A DNA stretch of 64,000 nt. Origin: Lampropedia puyangensis (GTDB lineage: Bacteria > Pseudomonadota > Gammaproteobacteria > Burkholderiales > Burkholderiaceae_C). Where the stretch lies: the NCBI RefSeq assembly GCF_004833285.1, contig NZ_STFG01000001.1, positions 496,001 through 560,000 on the forward strand, in the 5' to 3' direction. Position numbers and translations under genes: made by a program. The notes beneath the pieces were generated by a model. That model saw nothing but the letters and a program-made list of their open reading frames with translations. It searched no databases and was not told where the DNA came from. Shown in pieces: positions 15,122 to 23,930 of this stretch. Every line of letters begins with the position of its first letter. Position 1 is the stretch's first letter.

Positions 15122-16630
15122 TCAATTGGTCCAACGCAGCGCTGAGAGGTCATTGACAAAGACAGGCATGTCACGCCATAAGCCGCGAATGTTTTTGTTG
15201 GCGACGGTTACCCATTGGGGCTGGTAGAGGAAGGCGTTGACAGAATCTTCTGCCAGCATGCGTTGCGCGTTGCCAAGTAAACGGGCACGCTCTGCAGGTT
15301 GTACAGCGCCTTTGATTTGTTCAAATAGTTTTTGAAACGGCTCTGAGTTGTAGCCCCAGTAATAATCGGGGTTGGCGTAGTTGCCCAGATCAAACGGTTC
15401 TACGTGTGAAATCATGGTCAAGTCAAAGTGGTGTTTAGCCATCACATTGCTCAGCCACTGCGCCCATTCCACATTTTCCAGTTCGACTTGAATGCCAACC
15501 TTGGCCAATAACGCTGCGATCACAATGCCGCCTTGGCGTGCGTAAGGCGGTGGTGGCAGCGCCATGCGCAGTTTGAGTGGAGTTTTAATCCCCGCTTCTT
15601 TCAGTAACGCAACGGCTTTGTCTGGGTCGTAAGGGTTGATGCCCGTCGTATCGACAAAACCAAACGCGCCAGGGACATAGTGGCTGCCTATAGGCGCGCC
15701 ATAGCCATCGCCAGCACCTTCAATCACAATGCGCCGATCAATGGCGGCAGCAATAGCACGGCGCACGCGTACATCATCCAGCGGTTTACGGCGGTTGTTG
15801 ATGGCCAAAATCGTTTTGGCCCGTGAACCGCTGACAACGGTTTGGTATGCCGCATTGGTTTCAAACTGTTGCACACTGCGCGGCGACACTCTTGGAAATG
15901 CATCAACATCGCCAGCTAGGAGGCTTGCTACCTGTGCGGCAGGGTCTGCAATGAATTTAAAGACAGCCGTTTGAATGCGCAGTTGGCTAGCGCGCGGATA
16001 GTCGTCCCAGCGCTTGAGGCTTAACGAGGTGCCACGACTCCAGCGTACCAATTGGTATGGGCCTGTGCCGGTGGGTGTACTGGCGTTTTTTGCAGCACTT
16101 TTAGGCTCCACGATGATGGCTGTGGCTTGCCCCAGCATAAACAGCAGCTCAGGCTCCACATCGGAGTTGCTGATGCGCACGGTGTAGTCGTCCAGCACAT
16201 CGGTGTTGAGCTTGGCAAAGGTGGCTTTGTCTTTATTAATGCTGTTGCTGGCCTTGGCACGATCAAAGCTGAACTTTACCGCTTCGGCATTGAAGGGTTC
16301 GCCATTGTGAAAGCGCGACTCCTTGCGCAAGCGGAAGGTGTACGTTTTCAGGTCTGATGAAACTTCCCAACTTTCTGCCAAGAGGGGTGATACGCTGCCA
16401 TCGGCATTGATTTTGGTGAGCGTTTCGTACAGGTTGTAGAGCGTGATTTCACCAACCGCAGAGGCCGCGTTGGCCGTGGGATCCAGACTTGGCGGCTCCA
16501 GCGCCATACCAATGGTGATAGTGCTTTGTGTTGTGCCTGCGCTTTGGGCCAAAACGCTTAACGGCACAGTCGTGCCAGAAGCAGCCAGTAAGGCTGCGCC
16601 AGAAGCCAAAACGGTACGCCTAGTGAACAT
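15122..16630 (-). CDS. Tat-exported peptide-type ABC substrate-binding protein (SBP_bac_5)
   Basis: 502 residues. The N-terminus MFTRRTVLASGAALLAASG has a twin-arginine motif and hydrophobic core with likely cleavage after VLAQSA. The mature part is a DppA/OppA-type binding protein (MALEPPSLDPTANAA, LAESWEVSSDLKTYTFRLRK, DDVRVRRAIAAAIDRRIV, GGNVM-type C-terminal lobes). AGGAGA precedes the ATG. Permease and ATPase genes are absent on both sides, so it must use a transporter encoded elsewhere or be an orphan. Possible ligands include peptides, nickel or glutathione; nothing distinguishes them here. Confidence 0.88.
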   Translation of the reverse strand: MFTRRTVLASGAALLAASGTTVPLSVLAQSAGTTQSTITIGMALEPPSLDPTANAASAVGEITLYNLYETLTKINADGSVSPLLAESWEVSSDLKTYTFRLRKESRFHNGEPFNAEAVKFSFDRAKASNSINKDKATFAKLNTDVLDDYTVRISNSDVEPELLFMLGQATAIIVEPKSAAKNASTPTGTGPYQLVRWSRGTSLSLKRWDDYPRASQLRIQTAVFKFIADPAAQVASLLAGDVDAFPRVSPRSVQQFETNAAYQTVVSGSRAKTILAINNRRKPLDDVRVRRAIAAAIDRRIVIEGAGDGYGAPIGSHYVPGAFGFVDTTGINPYDPDKAVALLKEAGIKTPLKLRMALPPPPYARQGGIVIAALLAKVGIQVELENVEWAQWLSNVMAKHHFDLTMISHVEPFDLGNYANPDYYWGYNSEPFQKLFEQIKGAVQPAERARLLGNAQRMLAEDSVNAFLYQPQWVTVANKNIRGLWRDMPVFVNDLSALRWTN

Positions 16631-16710
16631 CGAGTGGGTATCTCCTGCTAGTTTTTCGCATTATTTCATGTTCCCATATGGCGCATACAGTCACAGGGAT
16701 TGCCAATTGC

Positions 16711-16740
16711 AAAAAAGAAAAGGCCCTGAGATAGGGCCTT
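16711..16740 (-). terminator. Terminator after fbp
   Basis: Minus strand AAGGCCCT, five-base loop, AGGGCCTT, then TTCTTTTTT. It lies 26 bases after the fbp stop and before the downstream binding-protein gene. Confidence 0.85.
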
Positions 16741-16765
16741 GTGCGCAGTGCTTCGTAAGCCCCGA

Positions 16766-17788
16766 TCAGGCTTTGTTGGAGTCTACTTCTGTGTAATACC
16801 GAGCCACGCGCTCGACTTCGTTTTTGGAGCCCATGATGACGCTTACGCGTTCATGCAGTTGGGTTGGTTGAACCTCCAGAATGCGTTGGTGGCCGTTGCT
16901 GGCAGCGCCTCCAGCTTGCTCCATTAACCATCCCATAGGGTTGGCTTCGTACATCAAGCGCAGTTTGCCGGGTTTGTTGGGCTCACGCTTATCCCATGGA
17001 TACATGAAAATACCACCGCGGCAAAGAATGCGGTGCACATCAGCAACCATGGAGGCAATCCAGCGCATGTTGAAGTTTTTCCCGCGCGGGCCTTCTTCAC
17101 CTTGCAAACATTCATCGATATAGCGTTTGATGGACGGATCCCAGTGGCGCATATTCGACATGTTGATTGAAAACTCTTTGGTGTCTTCAGGAATCTTGAC
17201 GTTTTCCTCAATCAGGATGAAAGAGCCTTGTTCACGGTCCAGTGTGAACATCGCTACGCCATCACCCACAGTGAGCACCAGCGTGGTTTGTGGACCATAG
17301 ATGCAGTAGCCAGCAGCAACTTGTTTGGCGCCTTGCTGCAGAAAATCGGCTTCGGTTACGCCAGGATGGTCTTGGGGCTTTTCCAGTACGCTGAAGATGG
17401 TGCCAATACTGACGTTTACGTCGATGTTGGAGGAGCCATCCAACGGATCGAACATCAGCAGGTATTCGCCCTGAGGGTAACGGTTTGGCACGATGTAGAT
17501 GCCTTCCATTTCCTCACTGGCCATTGCCGCTAAGTGACCGCCCCATTCATTGGCTTCGATCAGGACCTCGTTGGCGATGATGTCGAGTTTCTTTTGTACT
17601 TCGCCTTGAACGTTCTCACTACCAGCACTGCCCATGGCATCGCCTAACGCCCCTTTGTTCACTTCAAAGCTGATGCGTTTGCAAGCGCGCGCAACCACTT
17701 CAAGCAATAAGCGCAGCTGACCGGGGATGAGGCCGTCAACACGTTGTTGTTCAACCAAATAACGAGTAAGGGAAATGCGTTTGGACAT
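16766..17788 (-). CDS. fbp: Fructose-1,6-bisphosphatase class I
   Basis: 340 residues starting [15 protein letters not shown], the typical class I length. It shows the metal-site motif [20 protein letters not shown] (about 122-141), [17 protein letters not shown], and the substrate loop [20 protein letters not shown] with [12 protein letters not shown] near the C-terminus. It hydrolyses fructose-1,6-bisphosphate in gluconeogenesis or a reductive pentose cycle in the cytoplasm. It stands alone and has its own terminator. The 265 bases upstream show only a short GCAGGC triple repeat and no gene. Confidence 0.96.
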   Translation of the reverse strand: MSKRISLTRYLVEQQRVDGLIPGQLRLLLEVVARACKRISFEVNKGALGDAMGSAGSENVQGEVQKKLDIIANEVLIEANEWGGHLAAMASEEMEGIYIVPNRYPQGEYLLMFDPLDGSSNIDVNVSIGTIFSVLEKPQDHPGVTEADFLQQGAKQVAAGYCIYGPQTTLVLTVGDGVAMFTLDREQGSFILIEENVKIPEDTKEFSINMSNMRHWDPSIKRYIDECLQGEEGPRGKNFNMRWIASMVADVHRILCRGGIFMYPWDKREPNKPGKLRLMYEANPMGWLMEQAGGAASNGHQRILEVQPTQLHERVSVIMGSKNEVERVARYYTEVDSNKA

Positions 17789-18053
17789 GGTGCGAATCAG
17801 TTTTTTGGAGTGCTAAAGGGGGCGTGAGACAGTTGCCCAGATTGGGCTCAATGGTTTTCAATGAGCCTCAATCGGAATCCGGTGTCATTATCGGCGATCG
17901 CGCAGGCGCAGGCGCAGGATACTTTGCTGCGTTATAGAGAGCAGGGAGGTCTGCTTGAAAAGCATTTCCCAAGGCTGAATGTATGCCTGCGGCTAAGGTT
18001 TTATCATCATGTGGATGCACTATGAAGCACCCTAGTGCTGGCTGGATACCTTT

Positions 18054-18431
18054 CTATTCGGCCTTTTTCCAAGTTTGGTATCTGGGCCAATTATGCGGAA
18101 TACGTTTTTGTGCCGCATGTTGAAACCAGAAGGCTAAGCCAGCCAAACCAATTGTTAAACCTAGGCTGAGGTAGATGCCTGTGCCCGGCAGCACCCAGTC
18201 CACCACCTTTTGAACAGGCTCGCGCAAAATAATGGCACCACTGAATGCCAGCATCGAACAGAGACTGGCTTTGTTTTCAATAGGGTGCGGGTTGTTTTGA
18301 AGCAAGCTCTTGCAGTTGGGACACACTGGGTAGGCATACAAAGGCAAAAAGCGCCTGCTACCCGGAGGTGGGGCGCTGCGCATTTTGGCTTTTTCAAGGT
18401 GATGTTGGCAGTGGGGGCAGGTGTAGTGCAT
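18054..18431 (-). CDS. Small zinc-ribbon membrane protein, unknown function
   Basis: 125 residues. The N-terminal part has two Cys pairs, CPHC (5-8) and CPNC (near 37-40), spaced like a zinc ribbon. Two hydrophobic segments follow (around 58-75 and 85-105), then a basic C-terminus. The codons and composition look like a real gene and it is followed in the same orientation by another small membrane protein gene. I do not recognise a named family; it may be a membrane-anchored rubredoxin- or zinc-ribbon-like protein. Confidence 0.65.
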   Translation of the reverse strand: MHYTCPHCQHHLEKAKMRSAPPPGSRRFLPLYAYPVCPNCKSLLQNNPHPIENKASLCSMLAFSGAIILREPVQKVVDWVLPGTGIYLSLGLTIGLAGLAFWFQHAAQKRIPHNWPRYQTWKKAE

Positions 18432-18473
18432 GGGTTTGAATGGCGCCTATTTTGACCGCTGAAGGCATTGACG

Positions 18474-18686
18474 CTAGAGGCAGGCGATCACCAATGCTAC
18501 GACAGCGATCCAGAACAGCAGCCCCGTCACAATGGCCACGAAATCATCGATCTGGCGGCGACCAAAGGCACGCCAAATCAATCGGCCTGTGCCTTCAAAT
18601 AAGAAATCAATGAGGCCGTACGTCAATAGGTGAAAAACAAGACGACATGCCCTCACGATGACTTCTATTAACGTGTCGAAGATCAT
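18474..18686 (-). CDS. Small hydrophobic protein, unknown
   Basis: 70 residues with hydrophobic stretches at about 5-30 and 48-70 separated by a basic region (RLIWRAFGRRQ). It lies between pepN and the zinc-ribbon gene, all on the minus strand with short gaps (30 and 42 bases), which suggests a shared transcript. No family recognised; support is gene-like hydrophobic pattern and position. Confidence 0.5.
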   Translation of the reverse strand: MIFDTLIEVIVRACRLVFHLLTYGLIDFLFEGTGRLIWRAFGRRQIDDFVAIVTGLLFWIAVVALVIACL

Positions 18687-18716
18687 GCCGTTTCGTCCCG
18701 TTTCGCTTTGTGCGGT

Positions 18717-21431
18717 TTACGCAGCGGGTGCCAACGCCTTTTCAATAATTTCACGCACGTCTTTGCTCAGTTTTTCTTGCGCGGCCACACGTTGCAAGGC
18801 AGTTTCGGCATGGGCTTTGAAGGGCTCATCGAGCTTGCGCCATGCATCCATAGCGCGAGCCAAGCGGGCTGCGACTTGGGCGTTGATCGCGTTCAATGCA
18901 ATGACTTGGTCAGCCCAGAATTGGTAGCCTGCGCCATCTTCGCGGTGGAAGGCTGCCGGGTTGGCGTTGGTGAAACCAAAAATCAGGCTGCGTGCGCGGT
19001 TCGGATTTTTGATGTTGAAGTCCGGGTGCTTCATCAGCTGTTGTACTTGGGGCAGGATGTCGCCATCAAGGTCTGGTGCGCTGGCTTGGAGTTGGAACCA
19101 TTTGTCCAGCACCAGCGCTTCATTTTTGAAGAGTTGGTGAAACAGCGGCAGTGCTTTGGCGGCCAATGGGTGACGCGCATGGACCAGTGCTGATAGTGCG
19201 TTGAAACGGTCAGTCATGTTACTGGCGTCTTTAAAGCGTTGGTAGGCTTTACCTGGCCAAATGGTGTCTTCTGCAGTGCTCGAATGCAGCGTCAGCATGG
19301 CTAATGCTTTGCCCGCTAAGGCTCTGCGCCCTGCAGATAGCGCGTCGGGTGTGTATGCGCCGGTGTCATGGTGCAAGTCCCAAGTGCGTTGCCAATCTGC
19401 CTGTAAGGCGGCAGCCAATTGGGCCAACAGGGCTTGGCGCACAGTATGGATGCGTTGCGGGTTGACGGTGGCTATTTGTTCGGCAATGTAGGCTTCGCTC
19501 GGCAAGGTGAGCACCAGGTCTTTGAAGGCGGCATCGAGGAGCGGATCGTTCAAGACTTTGCTAAGCGCCTGCGTAAAGCGTGGTGGCAGTTCAGGCGTGT
19601 CATTACCATCATTGATGGCGGTGATGATGATGCGTTGCGCCCATTGCTGGCTGGCTTCCCAACGGGTGAATGGGTCGCTGTCGTGTTCGAGCAGGACTTC
19701 CAGCTCTTCATCGTCCAACTGCTGATGCAATACGACGGGTGCGCTAAAGCCACGTAGCAGCGAAGGTACAGGCGCTTGTGCCACGTTCACAAAGGTGAAG
19801 GCTTGCTGAGCTTCAGACAGCACTAGAGTCCGCTCCAGCGTGGCAGGGTCCGCTTCGCCTTGCAATTGCATGGGGATGGCTTGGCCACTGCGTGTGAGTA
19901 GACCGAGTTTTACGGGGATGACAGAGGCTTGCTTGTCAGATTGACCAGGAGTAGGGCGCAGTGTTTGCGTCAAACGCAAGGTATAGGTTTGCGCCATCTC
20001 GTCATATAAGCCAGTGGCTTGCACGTGTGGCGTGCCGGCTTGGCTGTACCAGCGTTTGAACTGAGGCAGTAAACGTGTCAGTTCGCTTTCTGGGTTGGCG
20101 TCTGCAATGGCTTGGGCAAAGTCATCGCAGGTGACGGCTTGGCCATCGAAGCGTTCAAAATACAGCGTGATACCTTTGCGGAAGCCTTGTTCGCCCACTA
20201 AGGTGTGCATCATGCGCACCACTTCTGCGCCTTTTTCGTAAATCGTCAGGGTGTAGAAATTGTTGATTTCTTGGTAGCTGTCAGGTCGCACAGGATGCGC
20301 CATAGGGCCAGCATCTTCAGCGAATTGGTTGGTGCGCAACAGGCGCACGTCTTCAATGCGTTTGACTGCGCGGGCACTGTCGCTGCCAGCCATGTCCATT
20401 GAGAATTCCTGATCACGGAAAACGGTCAAGCCTTCTTTGAGCGAGAGCTGGAACCAATCACGGCAGGTTATGCGGTTGCCCGTCCAGTTGTGGAAGTATT
20501 CATGGCCAACTACGCTTTCAACATTGCCGAAGTCCACATCGGTAGCGGTGGCTTGACTGGCCAGAACAAATTTGGTGTTGAAAATGTTCAGGCCTTTGTT
20601 TTCCATTGCGCCCATATTGAAATCGCTGGTGGCAACAATCATGAAACGGTCCAGATCCAGATGCAGACCAAAGCGTGTTTCGTCCCACGCAATGGAGGCA
20701 ATGAGCGATTGCATGGCATGCTCGGTTTTTTCCAAGTCACCAGGACGGACAAACACTTGCAGCAAATGCTCTTTGCCATTGCGGGCAATGATGGTTTGCT
20801 CGCGCGCTACCAGCTTGCCTGCAACGAGTGCAAACAAATAACTTGGTTTTTTGAATGGGTCATGCCATTTGGCAAAGTGGCGCCCTTCTTCGAGTTGCCC
20901 TTCTTTGATCAGATTGCCATTGGATAGCAACACTGGATAGAGCGCTTGATCGGCACGCAAGGTGACGGTGTAGACGCTCATGACGTCAGGGCGGTCTAAG
21001 AAGTAAGTGATGCGGCGAAATCCTTCTGCTTCACATTGGGTGAAGAAGGTACCTTGGCTGGTAAACAGACCTGAGAGCAGGGTGTTTTTTTCTGGCTGGC
21101 AGGTGGTGAAAATTTCCAGTTCAAATGGGCTGTCATCCACAGGCAGATTGGAGAGCACGAGTTGGCCATTGTCCATCTTGAACGTGGCCCCTTGCCCATT
21201 GACCAGAACGCGCGCAAGGTTCAGGTCTTCGCCATCCAGGCGCAACGCTTGCTCTGTGCCTGCTGCTGTATTGCGGCGCACGCGCATTTTGTTGAGTACG
21301 CGTGTTTTGGCTGGATCCAAGTCGAAAGTGAGTTCAACCGTGTCGATCCAGAATGCTGGTGGGAGGTAATCCTCTCTGCGCACAATGTGGGTTGCAGGGG
21401 TGTCGGGGGAGAGGAGGGTGGTATCAGTCAT
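18717..21431 (-). CDS. pepN: Aminopeptidase N (M1 family)
   Basis: 904 residues, close to proteobacterial PepN (about 870-900). It has the exopeptidase motif GAMENKGLN (about 284-292), the zinc motif HEYFHNWTGNR (about 310-320) with the third ligand in LKEGLTVFRDQEF, and the C-terminal helical domain. It removes N-terminal residues from peptides in the cytoplasm. The ATG at 21431 is at the expected position. Confidence 0.96.
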   Translation of the reverse strand: MTDTTLLSPDTPATHIVRREDYLPPAFWIDTVELTFDLDPAKTRVLNKMRVRRNTAAGTEQALRLDGEDLNLARVLVNGQGATFKMDNGQLVLSNLPVDDSPFELEIFTTCQPEKNTLLSGLFTSQGTFFTQCEAEGFRRITYFLDRPDVMSVYTVTLRADQALYPVLLSNGNLIKEGQLEEGRHFAKWHDPFKKPSYLFALVAGKLVAREQTIIARNGKEHLLQVFVRPGDLEKTEHAMQSLIASIAWDETRFGLHLDLDRFMIVATSDFNMGAMENKGLNIFNTKFVLASQATATDVDFGNVESVVGHEYFHNWTGNRITCRDWFQLSLKEGLTVFRDQEFSMDMAGSDSARAVKRIEDVRLLRTNQFAEDAGPMAHPVRPDSYQEINNFYTLTIYEKGAEVVRMMHTLVGEQGFRKGITLYFERFDGQAVTCDDFAQAIADANPESELTRLLPQFKRWYSQAGTPHVQATGLYDEMAQTYTLRLTQTLRPTPGQSDKQASVIPVKLGLLTRSGQAIPMQLQGEADPATLERTLVLSEAQQAFTFVNVAQAPVPSLLRGFSAPVVLHQQLDDEELEVLLEHDSDPFTRWEASQQWAQRIIITAINDGNDTPELPPRFTQALSKVLNDPLLDAAFKDLVLTLPSEAYIAEQIATVNPQRIHTVRQALLAQLAAALQADWQRTWDLHHDTGAYTPDALSAGRRALAGKALAMLTLHSSTAEDTIWPGKAYQRFKDASNMTDRFNALSALVHARHPLAAKALPLFHQLFKNEALVLDKWFQLQASAPDLDGDILPQVQQLMKHPDFNIKNPNRARSLIFGFTNANPAAFHREDGAGYQFWADQVIALNAINAQVAARLARAMDAWRKLDEPFKAHAETALQRVAAQEKLSKDVREIIEKALAPAA

Positions 21432-21607
21432 AAACGGTTTTCAATGAAATCGGTACTGGACGCTGCCAGCGCTCTACGCCCAAAAAGAATGCCGCTTCAA
21501 GCGGCCAATGCACCATTATCCTTAATGTGGAGTGCGCTGACAAAAGCAAAAAAGAAAGCCAGCCCCCAGCATGTGATTGTGCAAAGGCTAAACACAAACA
21601 TGCGGCC

Positions 21608-21856
21608 TTACTTGTTTTTTTTGCGATGGATGTTGAGCCCAAGACGATCCCGGTCGCGTTGGATACGTGCATTTTTCTTCGCATTCTCTTTTTCCATGAC
21701 TTTGCGTTTGGTATAGCCAGACCAATCGGCCCATGTCCACCAAACGGCTGTCAGCCCGAAGGGCACTGCAATCCACCACCATGGCCAATTGGCGATAGGG
21801 CCAACTTCAAAATATTTCATGGCCAACAGAATCAGAGAGAGACCAAGCAAGTACAT
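21608..21856 (-). CDS. Small Trp-rich membrane protein (TIGR04438-like)
   Basis: 82 residues with two hydrophobic segments (3-14 and about 24-45) containing a tryptophan cluster (WPWWWIAVPFG, WWTWADW) and a long basic C-terminus (EKENAKKNARIQRDRDRLGL, then HRKKNK). This matches the small Trp-rich protein family widespread in Burkholderiales, function unknown. It lies 176 bases downstream of pepN's start side, on the same strand. Confidence 0.75.
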   Translation of the reverse strand: MYLLGLSLILLAMKYFEVGPIANWPWWWIAVPFGLTAVWWTWADWSGYTKRKVMEKENAKKNARIQRDRDRLGLNIHRKKNK

Positions 21857-22240
21857 GGTGTTGAGCGTGTGCTGTAAGGGGTTGAAAGAGATGTAGGTGA
21901 CGCAATTGCTGGATGCGCGGGGGCGTTACCAGCGCGCAGTCAGCACCAACAATCGTACCCATCGGTTTGTGAGTGCAAGGAGCGAGGTGCCGTACGCACA
22001 AGGATTCTAGTTCACCGTGCTTTGTTTTTATAAAGAGTCAAACTAGGTGACGATCAAATACCGGGACTAAACACTTAGTAGAAACAGTAGGCTGAATGTG
22101 CCATTGGTTCTCGCTTGAAGTCGATGTATTGGTGTTCTTTTTTAAGACAATGAGTTGTCTTTATGTTGATTTATCTTTTATTTAAAACTCAATACAGTAA
22201 CGCCATTGCCACAGTCGTGGTGCTCAGGAGTTTTTAAATC
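21857..22240. promoter_or_regulatory. Intergenic region with operator-like palindrome before doxX
   Basis: This 384-base gap has no gene. It holds AAGACAA-TGAG-TTGTCTT (22144-22161), a perfect 7-bp inverted repeat, followed at once by TTGATT (22166-22171) and an AT-rich stretch that could be a -35 and spacer with a poor -10 near 22189. The DoxX gene has AGGAG just before its ATG. The repeat could be an operator; no regulator gene is adjacent. Confidence 0.4.
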
Positions 22241-22666
22241 ATGACTTACTCGTCTACAGCCCGTTCCGATGCTTCATTGAGTGTCTTGGCCCCTTACGGC
22301 GCAGCAGCCCTTCGTGTGGGGCTTGGGGTTTTGTTTTTGGTGCATGCACTGACTAAATTGCTGGTGTTTACCCCAGCAGGTACTGCGGCATTTTTTCAGT
22401 CTTTGGGTTTGCCACCCGTTTTGGCCTACATCACCATCACGCTTGAACTGGTGATTGCTGCTGCATTGGTCTTGGGTATTTACGCCCGCTGGATTGGCTT
22501 GATTGGGGTGCCATTGTTGTTGGGAACCATTGTGACAGTGCATGGCGCCAACGGTTTTGGATTTGGTAACCCTGGTGGGGGCTGGGAGTACCCTGCCGTC
22601 TGGGCTTTCCTATTGGTGGTGCAGTTTTTGTTGGGTGATGGCCGTTTCACTATTCGTTCGCGTTAA
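22241..22666 (+). CDS. DoxX family membrane protein
   Basis: 141 residues with four hydrophobic helices and the DoxX pattern: APYGAAALRVGLGVLFLVHA, then TAAFFQSLGLPPVLAYITITLE, then HGANGFGFGNPGGGWEYP. Family members associate with oxidoreductases or sulphur chemistry in the inner membrane, but their function is mostly unknown. AGGAG sits at good spacing. The next gene downstream on the same strand is a LigB-type dioxygenase, a pairing I have seen in other proteobacteria, although a repeat copy lies between them. Confidence 0.88.
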   Translation: MTYSSTARSDASLSVLAPYGAAALRVGLGVLFLVHALTKLLVFTPAGTAAFFQSLGLPPVLAYITITLELVIAAALVLGIYARWIGLIGVPLLLGTIVTVHGANGFGFGNPGGGWEYPAVWAFLLVVQFLLGDGRFTIRSR

Positions 22667-22683
22667 AAGGCGCGCACTGTCAG

Positions 22684-22749
22684 CCTTGATATGTCGTTGC
22701 AAAACCATGTCGCACTTACCCGTACTGCCTTAGGTTTTGCCCCAGTCTC
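22684..22749. repeat. Dispersed palindromic repeat, copy 2
   Basis: Starts CCTTGATATGTCG, contains GCAAAACC and GGTTTTGC arms with a CGTACTG core, and ends CCCAGTCTC. It aligns with 14965-15031 over its whole length with few differences. It begins 18 bases after the doxX stop. Both copies are intergenic. Confidence 0.65.
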
Positions 22750-22879
22750 GGGTGTTTTATCAGCATGAAGCCAAGTTAACCGGCAGGCCAACTCAAGACG
22801 ATGTGATGCCGTTTGGCTATGCCGTTGACGGTACAGGTCTTGCGCCGGTATTTGTTTGATTACAGTCAGGAGTTGTGTG

Positions 22880-23710
22880 ATGTCTACTGCTCGTTTGCCA
22901 TCATTGTTTATCTCGCATGGCTCGCCCATGACTGCGCTGCAGCCCGGTCAAGTGGGGGTGCAATTGGCCCAGTTGGCCCGAACCTTGCCAAAACCACGTG
23001 CGATTGTGATTGCATCTGCGCATTGGTTGGCACTGCAGCCGTCGGTTGGCGCTGCCGAGCAACCTGAGACCATTCATGATTTTGGTGGTTTTCCACAGGC
23101 CTTGTTCGATATCCAATACCCTGCTGTTGGCGATCCTGAGCTGGCTGCGCAGGTCGCAGACTTGCTCAAAGCCAGTGGATTGTCGGTACAGGTCGATGCC
23201 CACTATGGCCTTGATCATGGCGCATGGGTGCCGTTGCGTTTGCTGTATCCCGAAGCCGATATTCCGGTTGTACCGTTGTCCATTCAGCCTCGTTTGGGGC
23301 CTGCACATCAATTGGCGATGGGGCGTGCGCTGGCTTCGCTACGCGATGAGGGTGTATTGCTGATTGGTTCAGGCAGCATTACTCACAATTTGCATGATTG
23401 GCGGGCGGGATACGGTGATGGTCGAGAGGCTCCGTATGTTCGGCCATTCATTGAATGGTTTGAAGCCAAGCTGTTGGCTAATGACATGGATGCCTTGCTA
23501 GATTACCGCCGCCAAGCGCCTTTTGCGCAGCAAGCCCATCCGACTGACGAGCATCTCCTGCCTTTGTTTTTCGCGATGGGCGCTGCCGGCAGTGCGGATG
23601 CGTTAGGGGCTCAGCGCTTGGATGCTGGGGTCGATATGGGATTTTTGGCGATGGATATCTACCAGTTCAGCGGTGTGGCGCCAGCGGTGGCTACATTGAA
23701 GGCCGCGTGA
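22880..23710 (+). CDS. Class III extradiol ring-cleavage dioxygenase (DODA/YgiD type)
   Basis: 276 residues from the ATG at 22880, which has AGGAG upstream; an earlier in-frame start is less likely. Motifs of the LigB superfamily are present: LFISHGSPM (metal His), ASAHW, DAHYGLDHGAWVPL, and GSGSITHNL. The protein is similar to YgiD-type 4,5-DOPA dioxygenases, which use zinc or iron to open catechol rings. Its physiological substrate in bacteria is generally unknown. A strong terminator follows. Confidence 0.88.
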   Translation: MSTARLPSLFISHGSPMTALQPGQVGVQLAQLARTLPKPRAIVIASAHWLALQPSVGAAEQPETIHDFGGFPQALFDIQYPAVGDPELAAQVADLLKASGLSVQVDAHYGLDHGAWVPLRLLYPEADIPVVPLSIQPRLGPAHQLAMGRALASLRDEGVLLIGSGSITHNLHDWRAGYGDGREAPYVRPFIEWFEAKLLANDMDALLDYRRQAPFAQQAHPTDEHLLPLFFAMGAAGSADALGAQRLDAGVDMGFLAMDIYQFSGVAPAVATLKAA

Positions 23711-23757
23711 GTGCTGCTAAACGCGTTGGGTCATCCTCTCAGCTAGCTTGCGAAAAC

Positions 23758-23809
23758 AACCTGTTTGCAGCTAGCGCGTGAAAATGCGTGAATTGCAAAC
23801 AGGTTTTTT
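23758..23809 (+). terminator. Terminator after the dioxygenase gene
   Basis: AACCTGTTTGCA (23758-23769) pairs with TGCAAACAGGTT (23794-23805), followed by a T-run and TTTTGGG. It lies 48 bases after the stop. Confidence 0.85.
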
Positions 23810-23930
23810 CTTTTGGGAACATGTCAGAACACACTTTGGCAATGGGGCAGGACTTTAGTGCGTGAAAACTGCACAAATACCTGATTTCAGGGATACCCTG
23901 AAAGGGGCGCTTGGCATAATATCTGCGCCC

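Noticed and set aside
17897-17920. GCAGGC tandem triplet upstream of fbp
   Set aside because: Three copies of a six-base word can arise by chance and no flanking structure supports a function.
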